Positions 25,185-36,798 are shown, counted from the stretch's first letter. The stretch is 64,000 nucleotides of DNA from a bacterium (GCA_021371935.1 JAJFVF010000003.1:42118-106117), one strand, 5' to 3'. Numbers and translations: made by a program. The notes: a model not told the origin generated them from the letters alone.

Positions 25185-26158
25185 TTTGCTTTCCCAAGCC
25201 AATCTACAAGCGACTGCATCTCACCAGGAATCGGAGCCCCGAATGAGAGCCTCTTGCCGCTTGACGGGTGATCGAACGACAGTGAATATGCGTGCAAAGC
25301 CTGGCCATGCAGCGCTTCGATCAACTTCGACAACTCGCTCTGTTCGAGTTTGCCGTATGATGAGGGTATCGCGCGCTTTGATCCGCCATATGTCGGGTCG
25401 CCGACCACCGGATGGCCAATGAATGAGCAGTGAACCCTGATCTGATGGGTCCTTCCTGTATCCAGCTTGGCCTCAAGCAGCGTAAAACCCTTATAACGCC
25501 CGATAACCTTGAGATGAGTGATCGCCTCGCGTGCTGTGTAACGATTGGTGTCTTTTATAACCGACATCTTCTGGCGGTCAGTTGGGTGGCGGCCTATAGG
25601 AGCATCGACCACTGCGTCATTGAACTTGGTCTCGCCCCACACCAGTGCCATATACCTGCGCTCGACTGTGCGTTTTTGGATCTGGTGCTGGAGTGACTGG
25701 TGAGCAGAATCCGTCTTTGCCACAACCAGCAGGCCGGTGGTGTCTTTGTCCAGACGGTGGACTATTCCCGGCCTCTCTACGCCGCCGATGCCCGAAAGAT
25801 CATCGCTGTGGGCAAGTATCGCGTTGACCAGGGTCCCATGTTTGCTGCCGGGAGCCGGGTGGACGGTCATGCCCCTGGGCTTGTTTATGACCATTATCTG
25901 GTCATCTTCATATACGATGTCCAGCGGGATATCCTCGGCCGCTACCTGCATAGGCTCCGCAGGAGGAATATTCACACTGATACTGTCGCCGGGCATCACC
26001 TTATAATTTGCGCGGTGGGTTGAGCCATTAACGAGCACATTGCCGTCGTTGATGAGCTTCTGAATGTAGGACCTGGATACGCCCTCGATACGCTCGGCAA
26101 GATAGACGTCCAGGCGGGGATTGTTGCTCTCTTCTACTGTAAAATCATGCTTTTCCAC
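25181..26158 (-). CDS. rluD: RluA/RluD-family rRNA pseudouridine synthase
   Basis: Isomerises uridines in large-subunit rRNA. 325 residues: S4 RNA-binding domain (about 15-60, RLDVYLAERIEGVSRSYIQKLI) then the synthase domain with HRLDKDTTG at 134-142, catalytic D137. The GTG at 26158 is the only good start, though no Shine-Dalgarno box is evident. The RluD symbol reflects family; RluA or RluC specificity is not excluded. The usual neighbour lspA is not seen upstream. Confidence 0.88.
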   Translation of the reverse strand: MEKHDFTVEESNNPRLDVYLAERIEGVSRSYIQKLINDGNVLVNGSTHRANYKVMPGDSISVNIPPAEPMQVAAEDIPLDIVYEDDQIMVINKPRGMTVHPAPGSKHGTLVNAILAHSDDLSGIGGVERPGIVHRLDKDTTGLLVVAKTDSAHQSLQHQIQKRTVERRYMALVWGETKFNDAVVDAPIGRHPTDRQKMSVIKDTNRYTAREAITHLKVIGRYKGFTLLEAKLDTGRTHQIRVHCSFIGHPVVGDPTYGGSKRAIPSSYGKLEQSELSKLIEALHGQALHAYSLSFDHPSSGKRLSFGAPIPGEMQSLVDWLGKAK

Positions 26159-26577
26159 GAGTCATTAGTTCGACAGATGCTCCCGGAAAACCTGCGTACA
26201 AGATTAAGAGCCAAGATCACAGGAATCGCAGTTGCCCCGAACTTCCCGTTACCTGGCTCGTCGTCCGTTCCGGCCTGCATATACAGGCCCGTGTTGGAGA
26301 AGGACCATTCGGATCCTCCATCGTTTGCTGGCTTCGCAGATTGTTATCGACCCGCGAGGAGCAGCCTGTTCCCAACCACCACACAACTGGTCGGACACTT
26401 ACTATTTACCCATCCACAACAGCTATTCCTCTGCTTTGAGCAAAATCAGGTAATTATGCTTAAGTGGAAAGTCTGGCGTCCATTGTTTTCCGCTTTAGGT
26501 TCTGTATTAAGTTCTGTAATAATAATAATTGCTTCAGCCATAACACAATACCTCACACATATTTAAGCAAACAATCA
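26159..26577. other. 420-base gap, possibly decayed coding sequence
   Basis: No intact gene. On the minus strand, fragments such as EWSFSNTGLYMQAGTDDEPG and ATAIPVILALNL are open for 45-60 residues in different frames but have stops between them and no start signal. This could be the relic of a secreted protein. The right end becomes AT-rich. Confidence 0.35.
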
Positions 26578-26607
26578 TTGACAAATCTGCATGGTTGAAT
26601 ATATAAT
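26578..26607 (+). promoter_or_regulatory. Sigma70-like promoter
   Basis: TTGACA at 26578-26583 and TATAAT at 26602-26607, spacer 18. It lies about 100 bases before the start of the PEP-CTERM gene. Confidence 0.7.
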
Positions 26608-26709
26608 GGCTGTAAGGAAATAATTCACATTGATTGTACATGACTTGTTCTATAAGTGGACAGCAGATACCGCAACAACAAACACACAACACATACTGGA
26701 GGGGAAATA

Positions 26710-27741
26710 ATGAAGAAACTCACTGCGATACCGGCAGTGCTTGTGTTGCTGGGTCTGGGCATTAGTGCACAGGCTGTCACCATCGACACCGTCACAGTTG
26801 GCGATCCGGGAAATGGAGCAGACACTGCTGATCACAGTGGAAACCCAAACGGTCAGGGATCAGTATCCTACACCTACAACATTGGCAAGTATGAAGTGAC
26901 AGCAGGGCAATATACGGCGTTCCTGAATGCCGTGGCTGGTGTGGACACATTCGGACTGTACAATACAAGCATGTGGTCGAATAGCTACGGCTGTAAGATC
27001 GAACGACATGCCGGCAGCGGGACGGTAGCTGACCCATACCAATACCGCGTGGCGGCTGACTGGGCAAACCGTCCCGTGAATTACGTGAGCTATTGGGATT
27101 CCTGTCGGTTCGCGAACTGGCTCTCAAATGGCCAGAAAGCGGGAGCACAAGACGCCACCACTACCGAGGATGGAACATATACTCTGAACGGATACAATAG
27201 CGTGGATGGCCGCAATATTCAGCGAAACACAAACTGGAAATGGGCAATAACCAGCGAGGATGAGTGGTATAAGGCCGCATACTACAAGGGCGGAGGGACA
27301 GATGCAGGTTACTGGCTGTATCCGACTCAGAGTGATGCCACCCCATCCAATCAACTAGTAAATCCGACCGATCCGGGCAACAACGCTAACTTCTACCAGA
27401 ACGGTTACACTATTGGCAATCCATACTATTTGACTGAGGTTGGAGAGTTCGAAAACTCTGAGAGCGCATACGGCACATTCGACCAAGGTGGCAATGTGCA
27501 GGAAGTAAACGAAGGCATTGCATATCAGAGTCTGCAATTTGTTTTTCGCAGCCTGCGCGGTGGTTCGTTCTATAACAACTCCTCCACCCTGCAACCGTCG
27601 TTCCGCGACCTCTATGACTCGACGTGGGAGGACGCAAACGTCGGATTCCGTGTTTCTCAAGCTGTTCCTGAACCGTCGTCAATTATCCCTCTGCTTGGCG
27701 GTTTGACGGGACTCATCGGGTTGAAACGGCGTAAGGCGTAG
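26710..27741 (+). CDS. SUMF1/FGE-fold protein with PEP-CTERM tail
   Basis: 343 residues, GGAGGGG before the ATG. A signal peptide (1-21) is followed by a formylglycine-generating-enzyme fold: YTYNIGKYEVTAGQYTAFLN, RLPTE-equivalent WAITSEDEWYKAAYYKGG, GGNVQEVNEG and FRSLRGGSFYNN. The C-terminus VPEPSSIIPLLGGL..GLKRRKA is a PEP-CTERM sorting signal. The active-site Cys pair of true FGE is not visible, so this is likely a non-catalytic surface domain, exported and processed by an exosortase-type system encoded elsewhere. Confidence 0.85.
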   Translation: MKKLTAIPAVLVLLGLGISAQAVTIDTVTVGDPGNGADTADHSGNPNGQGSVSYTYNIGKYEVTAGQYTAFLNAVAGVDTFGLYNTSMWSNSYGCKIERHAGSGTVADPYQYRVAADWANRPVNYVSYWDSCRFANWLSNGQKAGAQDATTTEDGTYTLNGYNSVDGRNIQRNTNWKWAITSEDEWYKAAYYKGGGTDAGYWLYPTQSDATPSNQLVNPTDPGNNANFYQNGYTIGNPYYLTEVGEFENSESAYGTFDQGGNVQEVNEGIAYQSLQFVFRSLRGGSFYNNSSTLQPSFRDLYDSTWEDANVGFRVSQAVPEPSSIIPLLGGLTGLIGLKRRKA

Positions 27742-27785
27742 CTCTATGCGCTGCGGTATTCACTCTATTGCCCGCCGAAGCTAAC

Positions 27786-27853
27786 CCGGATTATGCGCTT
27801 ACCGCATAATCCGGGTCTCTGAGAGCATTATTCACGTTTTTCGTGAATAATGC
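27786..27853. repeat. Double-hairpin repeat, copy 2 (inverted)
   Basis: CCGGATTATGCG / CGCATAATCCGG stem then GCATTATTCACG / CGTGAATAATGC stem, the reverse-complement arrangement of 13073-13138. It lies 45 bases beyond the PEP-CTERM stop. Confidence 0.85.
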
Positions 27854-27935
27854 GGGCTAAGCTGAGGCGGGCTTTGCATTTTACGCACAACCTCAACTTA
27901 GGCTTCGCCCGGAATGAGAATGTGTGAAGCTTTAT

Positions 27936-29213
27936 TTACCTGAATGAGCGGATTGCTTTGGAATGGACTGTGTAGTATAGGGCGCAGATTAGGCTTGCCG
28001 CGCCTGCAATGGTCACGGCATTTTGAACACCAAGGTGCTCGGCAAGAAATCCGATCAACAACGCTCCTATAGGCGAAAGGCCCGAGAGCACGAATATTCG
28101 CAGGCTGATGACTCTGCCACGCAGTTCATTGGGAGCAGCTTCCTGAATTATGCTGTTGGAGACGGACATAAACAGCATGGAACCCAGGCCAGTCATCACA
28201 AGAAACAGCAGAGCAACATGATAACTGCCGCTGCGGCCAAATGCCAACAGGCTGAGCGCTGATAGTATCCCTCCAAAGAGGACCAGCGTTCGCTGCCTGA
28301 ACTGGTGGCCGAGAGCCGTAGTGCCCACTGCTCCCATCAGTGCACCCGCTCCCATCGCTGCCATAAGCATGCCCAGACCCTTGGGTCCCATATGATACAC
28401 CTTGTCGGCAACAACAGGCATCACTGTGCTCATCTGACCGCCGAAAAGGCCGGATATGCCCGTCATAATCAGCAAATCGCGTAGCAGGTTGGAGTGATAT
28501 GCATGCGACATGCCTTCCCGAATCTGAGTGCACATGGGACCAGACTGAGCACCGCTCCTAAACCCGTAGCTGGTCATCATCAACAGCGCAATAAGTGCAG
28601 CAACATAACTGACGGCATTTATAAAGAAGCAATTGGCTATCCCCACAGCAGCCAATACAACACCGGCAAGTGCGGGTCCAATTACTCTTGCGCCGTTGAA
28701 TGCGGTCGAACTCAACGAGACCGCACTGAGAACGTCGTTCTTGTCGCCATCAACCATATCGACGATCATGGACTGCCTAATCGGTGTATCAAGCGCGTTT
28801 ATGGCGCCGATGAAGACCGCGAGGACCATTATATGCCAGACTCGGATCAGCCCCATATATGTCAGAGCCGCCAGAACAAAAGCCTGAACCATCGCCAGGG
28901 TCTGAGTAACGATAACAACCTTACGCCTGTCGAACCTGTCCGCTATGACCCCGGCGGGCAGGCCCAATATAAGTGACGGGAGCGTGCCGGCTGCGCCGAC
29001 TATACCCAAATCCAGCGCGGAACCCGTGAGCTTCAACACCAGCCAGCCTTGTGCGACCGACTGCACCCATGTCCCGCTGAAAGATATTACCTGGCCGATC
29101 CAATAGAGCATGAAGTTGCGATGTCTGAACGCGCGCAGACCCTGCGGGCCGTGCCAGGGCTTGCCTACTGCAGGCCTGTCAAAAGTATCTTGTGTCTGCA
29201 ACTTGTCAGGCAT
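27936..29213 (-). CDS. MFS transporter, EntS-like exporter family
   Basis: 425 residues with about 12 membrane segments. FRHRNFMLYWIGQVISFSGTW and AGVIADRFDRRKVVIVTQ (loop 2-3 motif) place it in the MFS_3/EntS-like group of drug or siderophore exporters. Substrate unknown. It is downstream of gyrB on the same strand but separated by a terminator and by a GATCGGATATC-like hairpin, so it is probably a separate unit. Confidence 0.88.
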   Translation of the reverse strand: MPDKLQTQDTFDRPAVGKPWHGPQGLRAFRHRNFMLYWIGQVISFSGTWVQSVAQGWLVLKLTGSALDLGIVGAAGTLPSLILGLPAGVIADRFDRRKVVIVTQTLAMVQAFVLAALTYMGLIRVWHIMVLAVFIGAINALDTPIRQSMIVDMVDGDKNDVLSAVSLSSTAFNGARVIGPALAGVVLAAVGIANCFFINAVSYVAALIALLMMTSYGFRSGAQSGPMCTQIREGMSHAYHSNLLRDLLIMTGISGLFGGQMSTVMPVVADKVYHMGPKGLGMLMAAMGAGALMGAVGTTALGHQFRQRTLVLFGGILSALSLLAFGRSGSYHVALLFLVMTGLGSMLFMSVSNSIIQEAAPNELRGRVISLRIFVLSGLSPIGALLIGFLAEHLGVQNAVTIAGAASLICALYYTVHSKAIRSFR

Positions 29214-29272
29214 CAGCGTATTATGAGTCGTCGGAATTCGGTTATCGCAATCCGAAATCGTAGAGTTCGTGT

Positions 29273-29300
29273 TTCGAGTGCGATCAGATATCGCACCAGA
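29273..29300. repeat. GATCGGATATC-like hairpin, copy 3 (imperfect)
   Basis: TTCGAGTGCGAT / ATCGCACCAGA around CAGAT; the arms have diverged from copies 1 and 2. Confidence 0.6.
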
Positions 29301-29324
29301 TCAGAGCACCATCAAATGCTCATA

Positions 29325-29354
29325 AAGTAAAAGGCCGGGGTCTTCTCCCGGCCC
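29325..29354 (-). terminator. gyrB terminator
   Basis: Seven-base GC arms GGCCGGG (29333-29339) and CCCGGCC (29347-29353), followed on the minus strand by TTTTACTTT. Confidence 0.85.
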
Positions 29355-29382
29355 AACTCAAAATTCAGAATTCAAGATTATC

Positions 29383-31512
<2,130 letters not shown>

Positions 31513-31550
31513 TTAGCCAACAAAATTATAGCACTTCGGCAAGCTCGCGG

Positions 31551-32081
31551 TCAAGCTCGGCAGCGTGATTTTACAGCTAATCCAAGCTCCTTTAGGCGGA
31601 GTCTCATAGCCCATGTCGAGACCCCGAACCGCTCGGCCATTATGCTCAGCCTGCAGGACGGATTGTGCACGAGTTCATCATAGTGACGCCGTATCATGTC
31701 CTCGGGCATCAGCAGCAGAGCCGCGAACCTGTCGCATGCGCGTTCCATTATTGTGCGTCTGGTCTTGCTGGTGTCGAGGAAAAACAGCCTGCTGTCTGCT
31801 GAAACGCGGCTGCCCAGCAGGTGATGGCCGATCTCATGCGCAAGTGTGAACCGGCGGCGCGCAGGAGATATGGTATACGAGTTATTTATTGCAATCACAG
31901 GTGGAGCACCCGGTAGACGCAGATATACGCCGTCGATCTCAGCTACGAAGTCGCGCTCATGCACGTCTATTCCCAGTCTGGACGCCACTAAATCCAGATC
32001 GACAGGAGGCTCAAGCCCCAGCGTCTTCCACGCTTTATATGCGTAAAGCTCCGCTTCATCCTGAAAATGGAGCCTGGACAC
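31551..32081 (-). CDS. ImmA/IrrE family metallopeptidase
   Basis: 176 residues. The zinc peptidase motif HEIGH is at 82-86, with a third ligand probably at E113 in ERACDRFAALLLMP. These enzymes cleave partner XRE repressors. Its GTG start shares one base with the stop of the upstream XRE-type gene (TAGTG), so the two form a coupled pair like ImmA/ImmR or IrrE/DdrO. The target could be that repressor. It lies next to gyrB, but no phage or conjugative genes are visible. Confidence 0.9.
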   Translation of the reverse strand: MSRLHFQDEAELYAYKAWKTLGLEPPVDLDLVASRLGIDVHERDFVAEIDGVYLRLPGAPPVIAINNSYTISPARRRFTLAHEIGHHLLGSRVSADSRLFFLDTSKTRRTIMERACDRFAALLLMPEDMIRRHYDELVHNPSCRLSIMAERFGVSTWAMRLRLKELGLAVKSRCRA

Positions 32082-32443
32082 TATTTGCCGCCTTTTGTTC
32101 CGTAGCGCTCTTCCATCTGCCTGACGAAGTCGATTATCTGCTTCTTTCCAGCTTCTGGAATGTTCTGCTGACCTCTCAACGCAAACTCAACTGCCTTGAC
32201 CGCATCCATCTTGGATGGGTCGGCGGCATAACCGGCTGCAGTGCGCAGGTCATTTTCATCCAGGTCGTCAAAGCATGCCGCGATCTTGGCAATGACTTCC
32301 TCCGAGGGCACCCTGCCGTCGGACATGTCCTTCCAATAGGCGGCGCTGATGCTCGACTTGAATGCCGCAGCGCGAAACGTCAGAGCGTTCCTTTGCAAAA
32401 AAGACTTGACCATCTCACCGAATTCGCTCGAAATTCTGCTCAT
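32081..32443 (-). CDS. XRE-type HTH regulator partner of ImmA-like peptidase
   Basis: 120 residues. The first 60 (FGEMVKSFLQRNALTFRAAAFKSSISAAYWKDMSDGRVPS, split across two helices) fit an XRE helix-turn-helix with a recognition helix AAYWKDMSDG. The tail is helical (VKAVEFALRGQQNIPEAGKKQIIDFVRQM). Predicted repressor, to be cleaved by the peptidase encoded immediately after it. The divergent gene at 32578 starts across a 134-base gap and could be a target. Confidence 0.8.
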   Translation of the reverse strand: MSRISSEFGEMVKSFLQRNALTFRAAAFKSSISAAYWKDMSDGRVPSEEVIAKIAACFDDLDENDLRTAAGYAADPSKMDAVKAVEFALRGQQNIPEAGKKQIIDFVRQMEERYGTKGGK

Positions 32444-32577
32444 GGCAATCGCCTCCGTTCACTAATAGTAGTTATAACATGAATGCTATTGCATGTCAAG
32501 AAAAGAAAATGCAAGAACAAAAATGTGAATTGCGGCGTCATCTATCATGAAGACATACAATTGCGGGAGGCAGGCTC

Positions 32578-34101
32578 ATGAAATTGAGGATTGTTGGTAT
32601 CATTGTGCTGATATTTGTTTCGACGGGCACCAGTGCGGACAGTTTCGGCATACACAAAATGATGGTAGGTGACAAGGTCCTTGAAGTTGTTGAGACCCGT
32701 CAGCTTACTTTTCGTGATGATGGGGATGTCCAGAGCATCACAATATCTCCAGACGGAAAATATGTTGTGTATTTAACTATTCAGCCGAATATAGACAGCA
32801 ACAGCAGGATCGCGCGGATGTATCTGGTCAAACTCTCCAATGAGAAGTCGATCATGCTGATGGAAGGAAGTCTGCCGGACAACGATTATCCCGATATATA
32901 TCAATGGAAGCTGCCTTCATATGTCTATTGGTCGCCCAACAGCAAGTATTTCACTCTTAATGCCGGGCTGAAAATGGAAGGAAAAGATGACAATGGCAAA
33001 CCATACCGGCGTAGAGAAAGCCTGCTGATCTTCGACACGATGGGATCCATGACCGGATCATATTACCTTCCAAAAGATTACTACTACTTCCCCAGCAAAT
33101 GGAGCCCGGATTCGAGCAAGGTAGCACTGGTATCTCGCGGCAACAGGGACAAAGATACCGGTGAATGCGATAACACCCTCATTGTGTATGATCTTTACAG
33201 CAAACAGGCTCAAACGCTTTTCACCATCAGGAGCCGCACGCTGACAATTGATAAGTGGACTAGCGACAGCGAAGGAGTAATTTGTTGTGAAAGCACCGGT
33301 GACGGCAAGTATGTATTTCACAATATCTCTCTGGATGGACAAGCATCCACTCAAACGGACGCAGAGTCCGCCGAATATAGCTATGAATTGCTGCATAACA
33401 TTCCATTCGACCTGATATCTACTGATGACGGAACAGCAATAAAAGAAATTTCAACGGGCAAGACTCTGTGCACAATTAAGGGATTGAAATATTATCATGC
33501 CTGGGCTATACCGAAAACCAGGTTTGTGAGATATTGGACGCAGCAGGACATACAAATCGAACCTAACGGTGCGAAAACAAAGCTCTGCTATTGCTGGCTT
33601 GTGTATCCCGAAGGCGAAAAACAAAACCGGATGTGTGTGGCCACTGCAGACAGACATGGAAACGATGTGTGGAGCGATAACGGCCTCAAAATTGCATATG
33701 TCAGCGAAGGCAAAGCGTTTGTTACCGATCTTGAATACCGAAAAGCCACGCCGAGAGAAAAAACGGCTGCGGGTGTTCCATTGACTGACGAAGAGACCAG
33801 GACTCTTCTGCTGGAAAATGCGCATCAGATATCTGACGCCATTGAAGTCAGCATCATGAGCTCAGAATATTACCCTTCCCAGGATGATTTCATCAAAAGA
33901 ATTGGATACTATCTGCGTGACAAGACCTCTCTATTGCTGCCCGGCACTGACAAGATGGCTGTGACATACTTCAAGCCGGATGACAAATACAACATTGCAA
34001 ACTTGCCGCCAGCCGACACGATTATCGCGACGCTGGATTCGGGCTACGGGTGGAAGCTCAATATTTATGCGGACGGCAGGGTCGGGGAAGCGCTTAAGTA
34101 A
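32578..34101 (+). CDS. Secreted beta-propeller-like protein
   Basis: 507 residues, GGGAGG before the ATG. Signal peptide 1-20. Repeated blade motifs of the PD40/TolB type: SITISPDGKYVVYLT, YVYWSPNSKYFTLN, SKWSPDSSKVALVS, IAYVSEGKAFVTDL. The last 100 residues form a separate domain (FIKRIGYYLRDKTSLLLPGTDKM, split by PGTD) ending in YGWKLNIYADGRVGEA, as in secreted proteins with peptidase-inhibitor-like or pilin-like tails. Role unknown. Confidence 0.65.
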   Translation: MKLRIVGIIVLIFVSTGTSADSFGIHKMMVGDKVLEVVETRQLTFRDDGDVQSITISPDGKYVVYLTIQPNIDSNSRIARMYLVKLSNEKSIMLMEGSLPDNDYPDIYQWKLPSYVYWSPNSKYFTLNAGLKMEGKDDNGKPYRRRESLLIFDTMGSMTGSYYLPKDYYYFPSKWSPDSSKVALVSRGNRDKDTGECDNTLIVYDLYSKQAQTLFTIRSRTLTIDKWTSDSEGVICCESTGDGKYVFHNISLDGQASTQTDAESAEYSYELLHNIPFDLISTDDGTAIKEISTGKTLCTIKGLKYYHAWAIPKTRFVRYWTQQDIQIEPNGAKTKLCYCWLVYPEGEKQNRMCVATADRHGNDVWSDNGLKIAYVSEGKAFVTDLEYRKATPREKTAAGVPLTDEETRTLLLENAHQISDAIEVSIMSSEYYPSQDDFIKRIGYYLRDKTSLLLPGTDKMAVTYFKPDDKYNIANLPPADTIIATLDSGYGWKLNIYADGRVGEALK

Positions 34102-34130
34102 ACAACCGAGTTCGGCCGTCATGAATTTCC

Positions 34131-34155
34131 GGCTCAGCAGGAGCTTCGCCCTCCC
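34131..34155. repeat. Dispersed GGCTC...CCTCCC repeat, copy 3
   Basis: Nearly identical to the copy at 18836-18860; lies 30 bases after the propeller gene. Confidence 0.65.
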
Positions 34156-34215
34156 AATTACAGGCGTTCGAGAAGATGAGGATTTAGCCTTGCTTATAAA
34201 ATCATCCACCGGCTA

Positions 34216-34244
34216 TTGACATTGCAGGCAGGCTGTTGTAAACT
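34216..34244 (+). promoter_or_regulatory. Sigma70-like promoter of the cobalamin-riboswitch operon
   Basis: TTGACA at 34216-34221 and TAAACT at 34239-34244 with a 17-base spacer. The riboswitch begins about 20 bases downstream. Confidence 0.7.
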
Positions 34245-34263
34245 CTTGCCAAGAAAACTAAAT

Positions 34264-34450
34264 ACCATGCGGTCAGGTTTCTCGAAGAAATTCGAGACCA
34301 AGAGGGAAGACGGTGTGAATCCGTCGCGGGCCCGCCGCTGTAATCGGGGACGAAACCGATATCTGGTCACTGCATTGTCGACGAACTCTAAGGACAATGT
34401 GGGAAGACATCGGAAGTAGGCTGATCCGAAAGCCAGAAGACCTGCCTGAT
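34264..34450 (+). promoter_or_regulatory. Cobalamin riboswitch
   Basis: The core has GGGAAGACGGTGTGAATCC, then GCGGGCCCGCCGCTGTAA, and the 3' side GGAAGTAGGCTGATCC and GCCAGAAGACCTGCCTG. The B12 box GCCAGAAGACCTGCC is at 34431-34445. The RBS GGAGG of the pseudopilin gene is 30 bases later. Control is likely repression by adenosyl- or related cobalamin. Confidence 0.95.
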
Positions 34451-34482
34451 TGCGTTATTGTTCTACATCTTCGGAGGCTGAG

Positions 34483-35322
34483 ATGTTGGAAGCAAGTTGC
34501 GCGTCAGGCGTACTACGGGCTCCCGTCCACACAATCCGAAATGGGCGGCGAGCCTGTTTTGGTTTATATGGTTTTTCGCTTATAGAGCTATTGGTGGTAA
34601 TAGCTGTCATTGCCATTCTTGCGGCTGTGCTCTTTCCCGTATTCATATCAGCGAAAGATAAAGCCGGACAGACGCAGTGTATTTCAAACCTCAAACAAAT
34701 CGCCTCGGCATGGCTGATGTATGTCGACGATAACTCCGGCAGGGCTTGTCCATCATATTACTGGGCATCTGGCGGCTGGGTGCGTGCATGGGACTTCGAC
34801 CTAAAGGCTACTCAAACCACTTCCATCTGGAAATACGGCCTGCTCGGCCCGTATATGAAAAGCGGCAAGATCAAGAGCTGCCCATCTTTCTACGGCGGCA
34901 AATGGGACAGGCCGTATTCCGGCTATGCATACAATGCCAGCTATATCGGCGGAGATGTCACAGTCGACGGCAATGTCTTTGTTGACGAATATACCGACCG
35001 GCCTCATACAACTGCATTTCTCGGCCGGATAAAACACCCTTCAAAAACGGCAGTCTTTGCCGACGGCGGGTTCGGCAGCCCTGTAAGCGCTCAGAATTAT
35101 CTACGTGCTCCGAGCGACGTCTATTTTCAAGAAGGCACGGTCCATTATCGCCACAATGGAGCCGCCTCAGTCGCATATGCCGATGGCCATGTCGCCGCTG
35201 TCCGGCGCAAATACACCCATTACGCCAATGTCCCCTGGCTTAACATCAAGCAGAAATCGTACGATTGCTCTCCTAGCACGGGTGGGCTGTCACTGGATGA
35301 CTCTGCGTACGACCTGGACTAA
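34483..35322 (+). CDS. Pseudopilin-like surface protein with H-X9-DG motif, B12-riboswitch controlled
   Basis: 280 residues from the ATG at 34483 (GGAGG five bases upstream). The prepilin signal GFSLIELLVVIAVIAILAA has glycine at -1, phenylalanine at +1 and Glu at +5, preceded by a basic leader, so it should be cut and N-methylated by a prepilin peptidase. The C-terminal RHNGAASVAYADGHV matches the H-X9-DG motif of DUF1559-like pseudopilins common in Planctomycetes and Armatimonadota. It is the first gene after the cobalamin riboswitch. Pilin-type proteins are not standard B12 targets, so a role in corrinoid capture or exchange is inference. Confidence 0.85.
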   Translation: MLEASCASGVLRAPVHTIRNGRRACFGLYGFSLIELLVVIAVIAILAAVLFPVFISAKDKAGQTQCISNLKQIASAWLMYVDDNSGRACPSYYWASGGWVRAWDFDLKATQTTSIWKYGLLGPYMKSGKIKSCPSFYGGKWDRPYSGYAYNASYIGGDVTVDGNVFVDEYTDRPHTTAFLGRIKHPSKTAVFADGGFGSPVSAQNYLRAPSDVYFQEGTVHYRHNGAASVAYADGHVAAVRRKYTHYANVPWLNIKQKSYDCSPSTGGLSLDDSAYDLD

Positions 35323-35340
35323 ATCAAAGGAGGAAGAAAA

Positions 35341-36798
35341 ATGAGAAAACCGATTGCATTGATGATTGCGCTGACAATCGCTTTGTGTACGAGCGCAATG
35401 GCAACAGACTGGTATGCGTCCGAAGTGGTGGACTCATACCGGCTCGGAAACAGCCCATATGACGATCCACTCGCTACACTGGGCAAGCCGTCAACCTGGA
35501 TGAACAATTCGGGTGCGCCAGGCGACACCGATCCATGCGCAGTGATGATGATCTGCCCGGCATGGAATGTGGGGCTTAGCGGCGAAAAACTTATCACCAC
35601 TATCAAGTCGAAGAGTTCGTCATACGCGGCGGGTTACATCATAGTTAAATTCGACACGCCCGTATATGACGACCCGGACAATTGGTATGGCAAAGACTTC
35701 ATTGTTTTCGGCAACCCGTTCTTTGTGCTGGGTGGGTCGTATGTTTACTCAGGATCGAACATGGAAGATATGATGCTCTCGGCCTATGGCGGTAGCGCAA
35801 TGTGGGTAGAACCATCGCCGGTCGAGGTCAGCCAGGACGGCATTACCTGGTACACATTTTCCAACGGCCCATATGCGGATGACTATGCCCCCACCCACGC
35901 ATTCGCCTGGGACTGGGTCGAAAACCACTGGCTAACAAACAGTTCAGGTGTTGAGATAGGTCTTGACTTTACACGTCCTGTCGACCCTGCATGGACAGAG
36001 AGCAGTTTCGCAAGTATTAGCTGCGCCCAGGCAATAGATATGTACGAAGGATCGGGCGGCGGAACACCGTTTGACCTTGCCGAATTGCCGGATTATTCCA
36101 GTCTAGCAACAGACCCCGTAACCGGCATGAAATGGATTCAATACATAAAAGTCGACGGTGTCGGCGGTGAGGTCGATGCATTTGCACGGGTCAGCCACAT
36201 GATCGAGCCGATGAGCATTGGTGAAGCGAAGAAGCTTGATGACGGCAGCCATGTGGTGCTCGATGATGTGGTAGTTTCAGCCGCCACTTACACGGTCGGC
36301 AGGTACTGCTACGTCCAGCAGGAAAACCGTTCGAGCGGCATCAAAGTGATGGGCCGCGTGCTCGATATCGGTGCAAAGATCAATCTTATGGGCGATATTG
36401 ACACTATAGACGGTGAGCGTGTCATCCAGGCAACATCTGTCCTCGCAGTTACCGATGCGGAGACAGCCGATGTTAAACCGCTTGGAATGCCAAACAAGGC
36501 TATCGGCAATTTTGGACTGAGCACCACTGGGTTGCTGGTAAAAACGTGGGGCACAGTAAAGTCGATCGATTCGGAAACCAAGTCGTTTGTGATAGACGAC
36601 GGCTCGGGATGCGATATCAAGTGCATCGCTCCAAGAAGCACGGATGACAATGACGAATCCAACTGGGGAAGCATTGTAGATGCAGACTTCACTGCACCGG
36701 AAGTGGATGCGTTTGTTACAGTCACGGGCATAAGCTCGACGGAAGAAGGAGGTGAAACATATGTAATTAGGCTCAGAAGTTGTGATGATGTTCAATAA
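35341..36798 (+). CDS. Secreted two-domain protein, B12 operon gene 2
   Basis: 485 residues, GGAGG before the ATG. Signal peptide 1-21 (TIALCTSAMA). Residues about 24-290 form a beta-rich domain (YIIVKFDTPVYDDPDNWYG; KDFIVFGNPFFVLGG; PVEVSQDGITWYTF) shared with the PEP-CTERM protein at 40393. Residues about 300-480 look like two OB-fold-like halves (VVLDDVVVSAATY; VIDDGSGCDIKCIAP; VDAFVTVTGISSTEEGGETY). No sorting tail or membrane anchor follows. Probably periplasmic or surface-exposed. A metal or corrinoid ligand is possible only by context. Confidence 0.7.
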   Translation: MRKPIALMIALTIALCTSAMATDWYASEVVDSYRLGNSPYDDPLATLGKPSTWMNNSGAPGDTDPCAVMMICPAWNVGLSGEKLITTIKSKSSSYAAGYIIVKFDTPVYDDPDNWYGKDFIVFGNPFFVLGGSYVYSGSNMEDMMLSAYGGSAMWVEPSPVEVSQDGITWYTFSNGPYADDYAPTHAFAWDWVENHWLTNSSGVEIGLDFTRPVDPAWTESSFASISCAQAIDMYEGSGGGTPFDLAELPDYSSLATDPVTGMKWIQYIKVDGVGGEVDAFARVSHMIEPMSIGEAKKLDDGSHVVLDDVVVSAATYTVGRYCYVQQENRSSGIKVMGRVLDIGAKINLMGDIDTIDGERVIQATSVLAVTDAETADVKPLGMPNKAIGNFGLSTTGLLVKTWGTVKSIDSETKSFVIDDGSGCDIKCIAPRSTDDNDESNWGSIVDADFTAPEVDAFVTVTGISSTEEGGETYVIRLRSCDDVQ

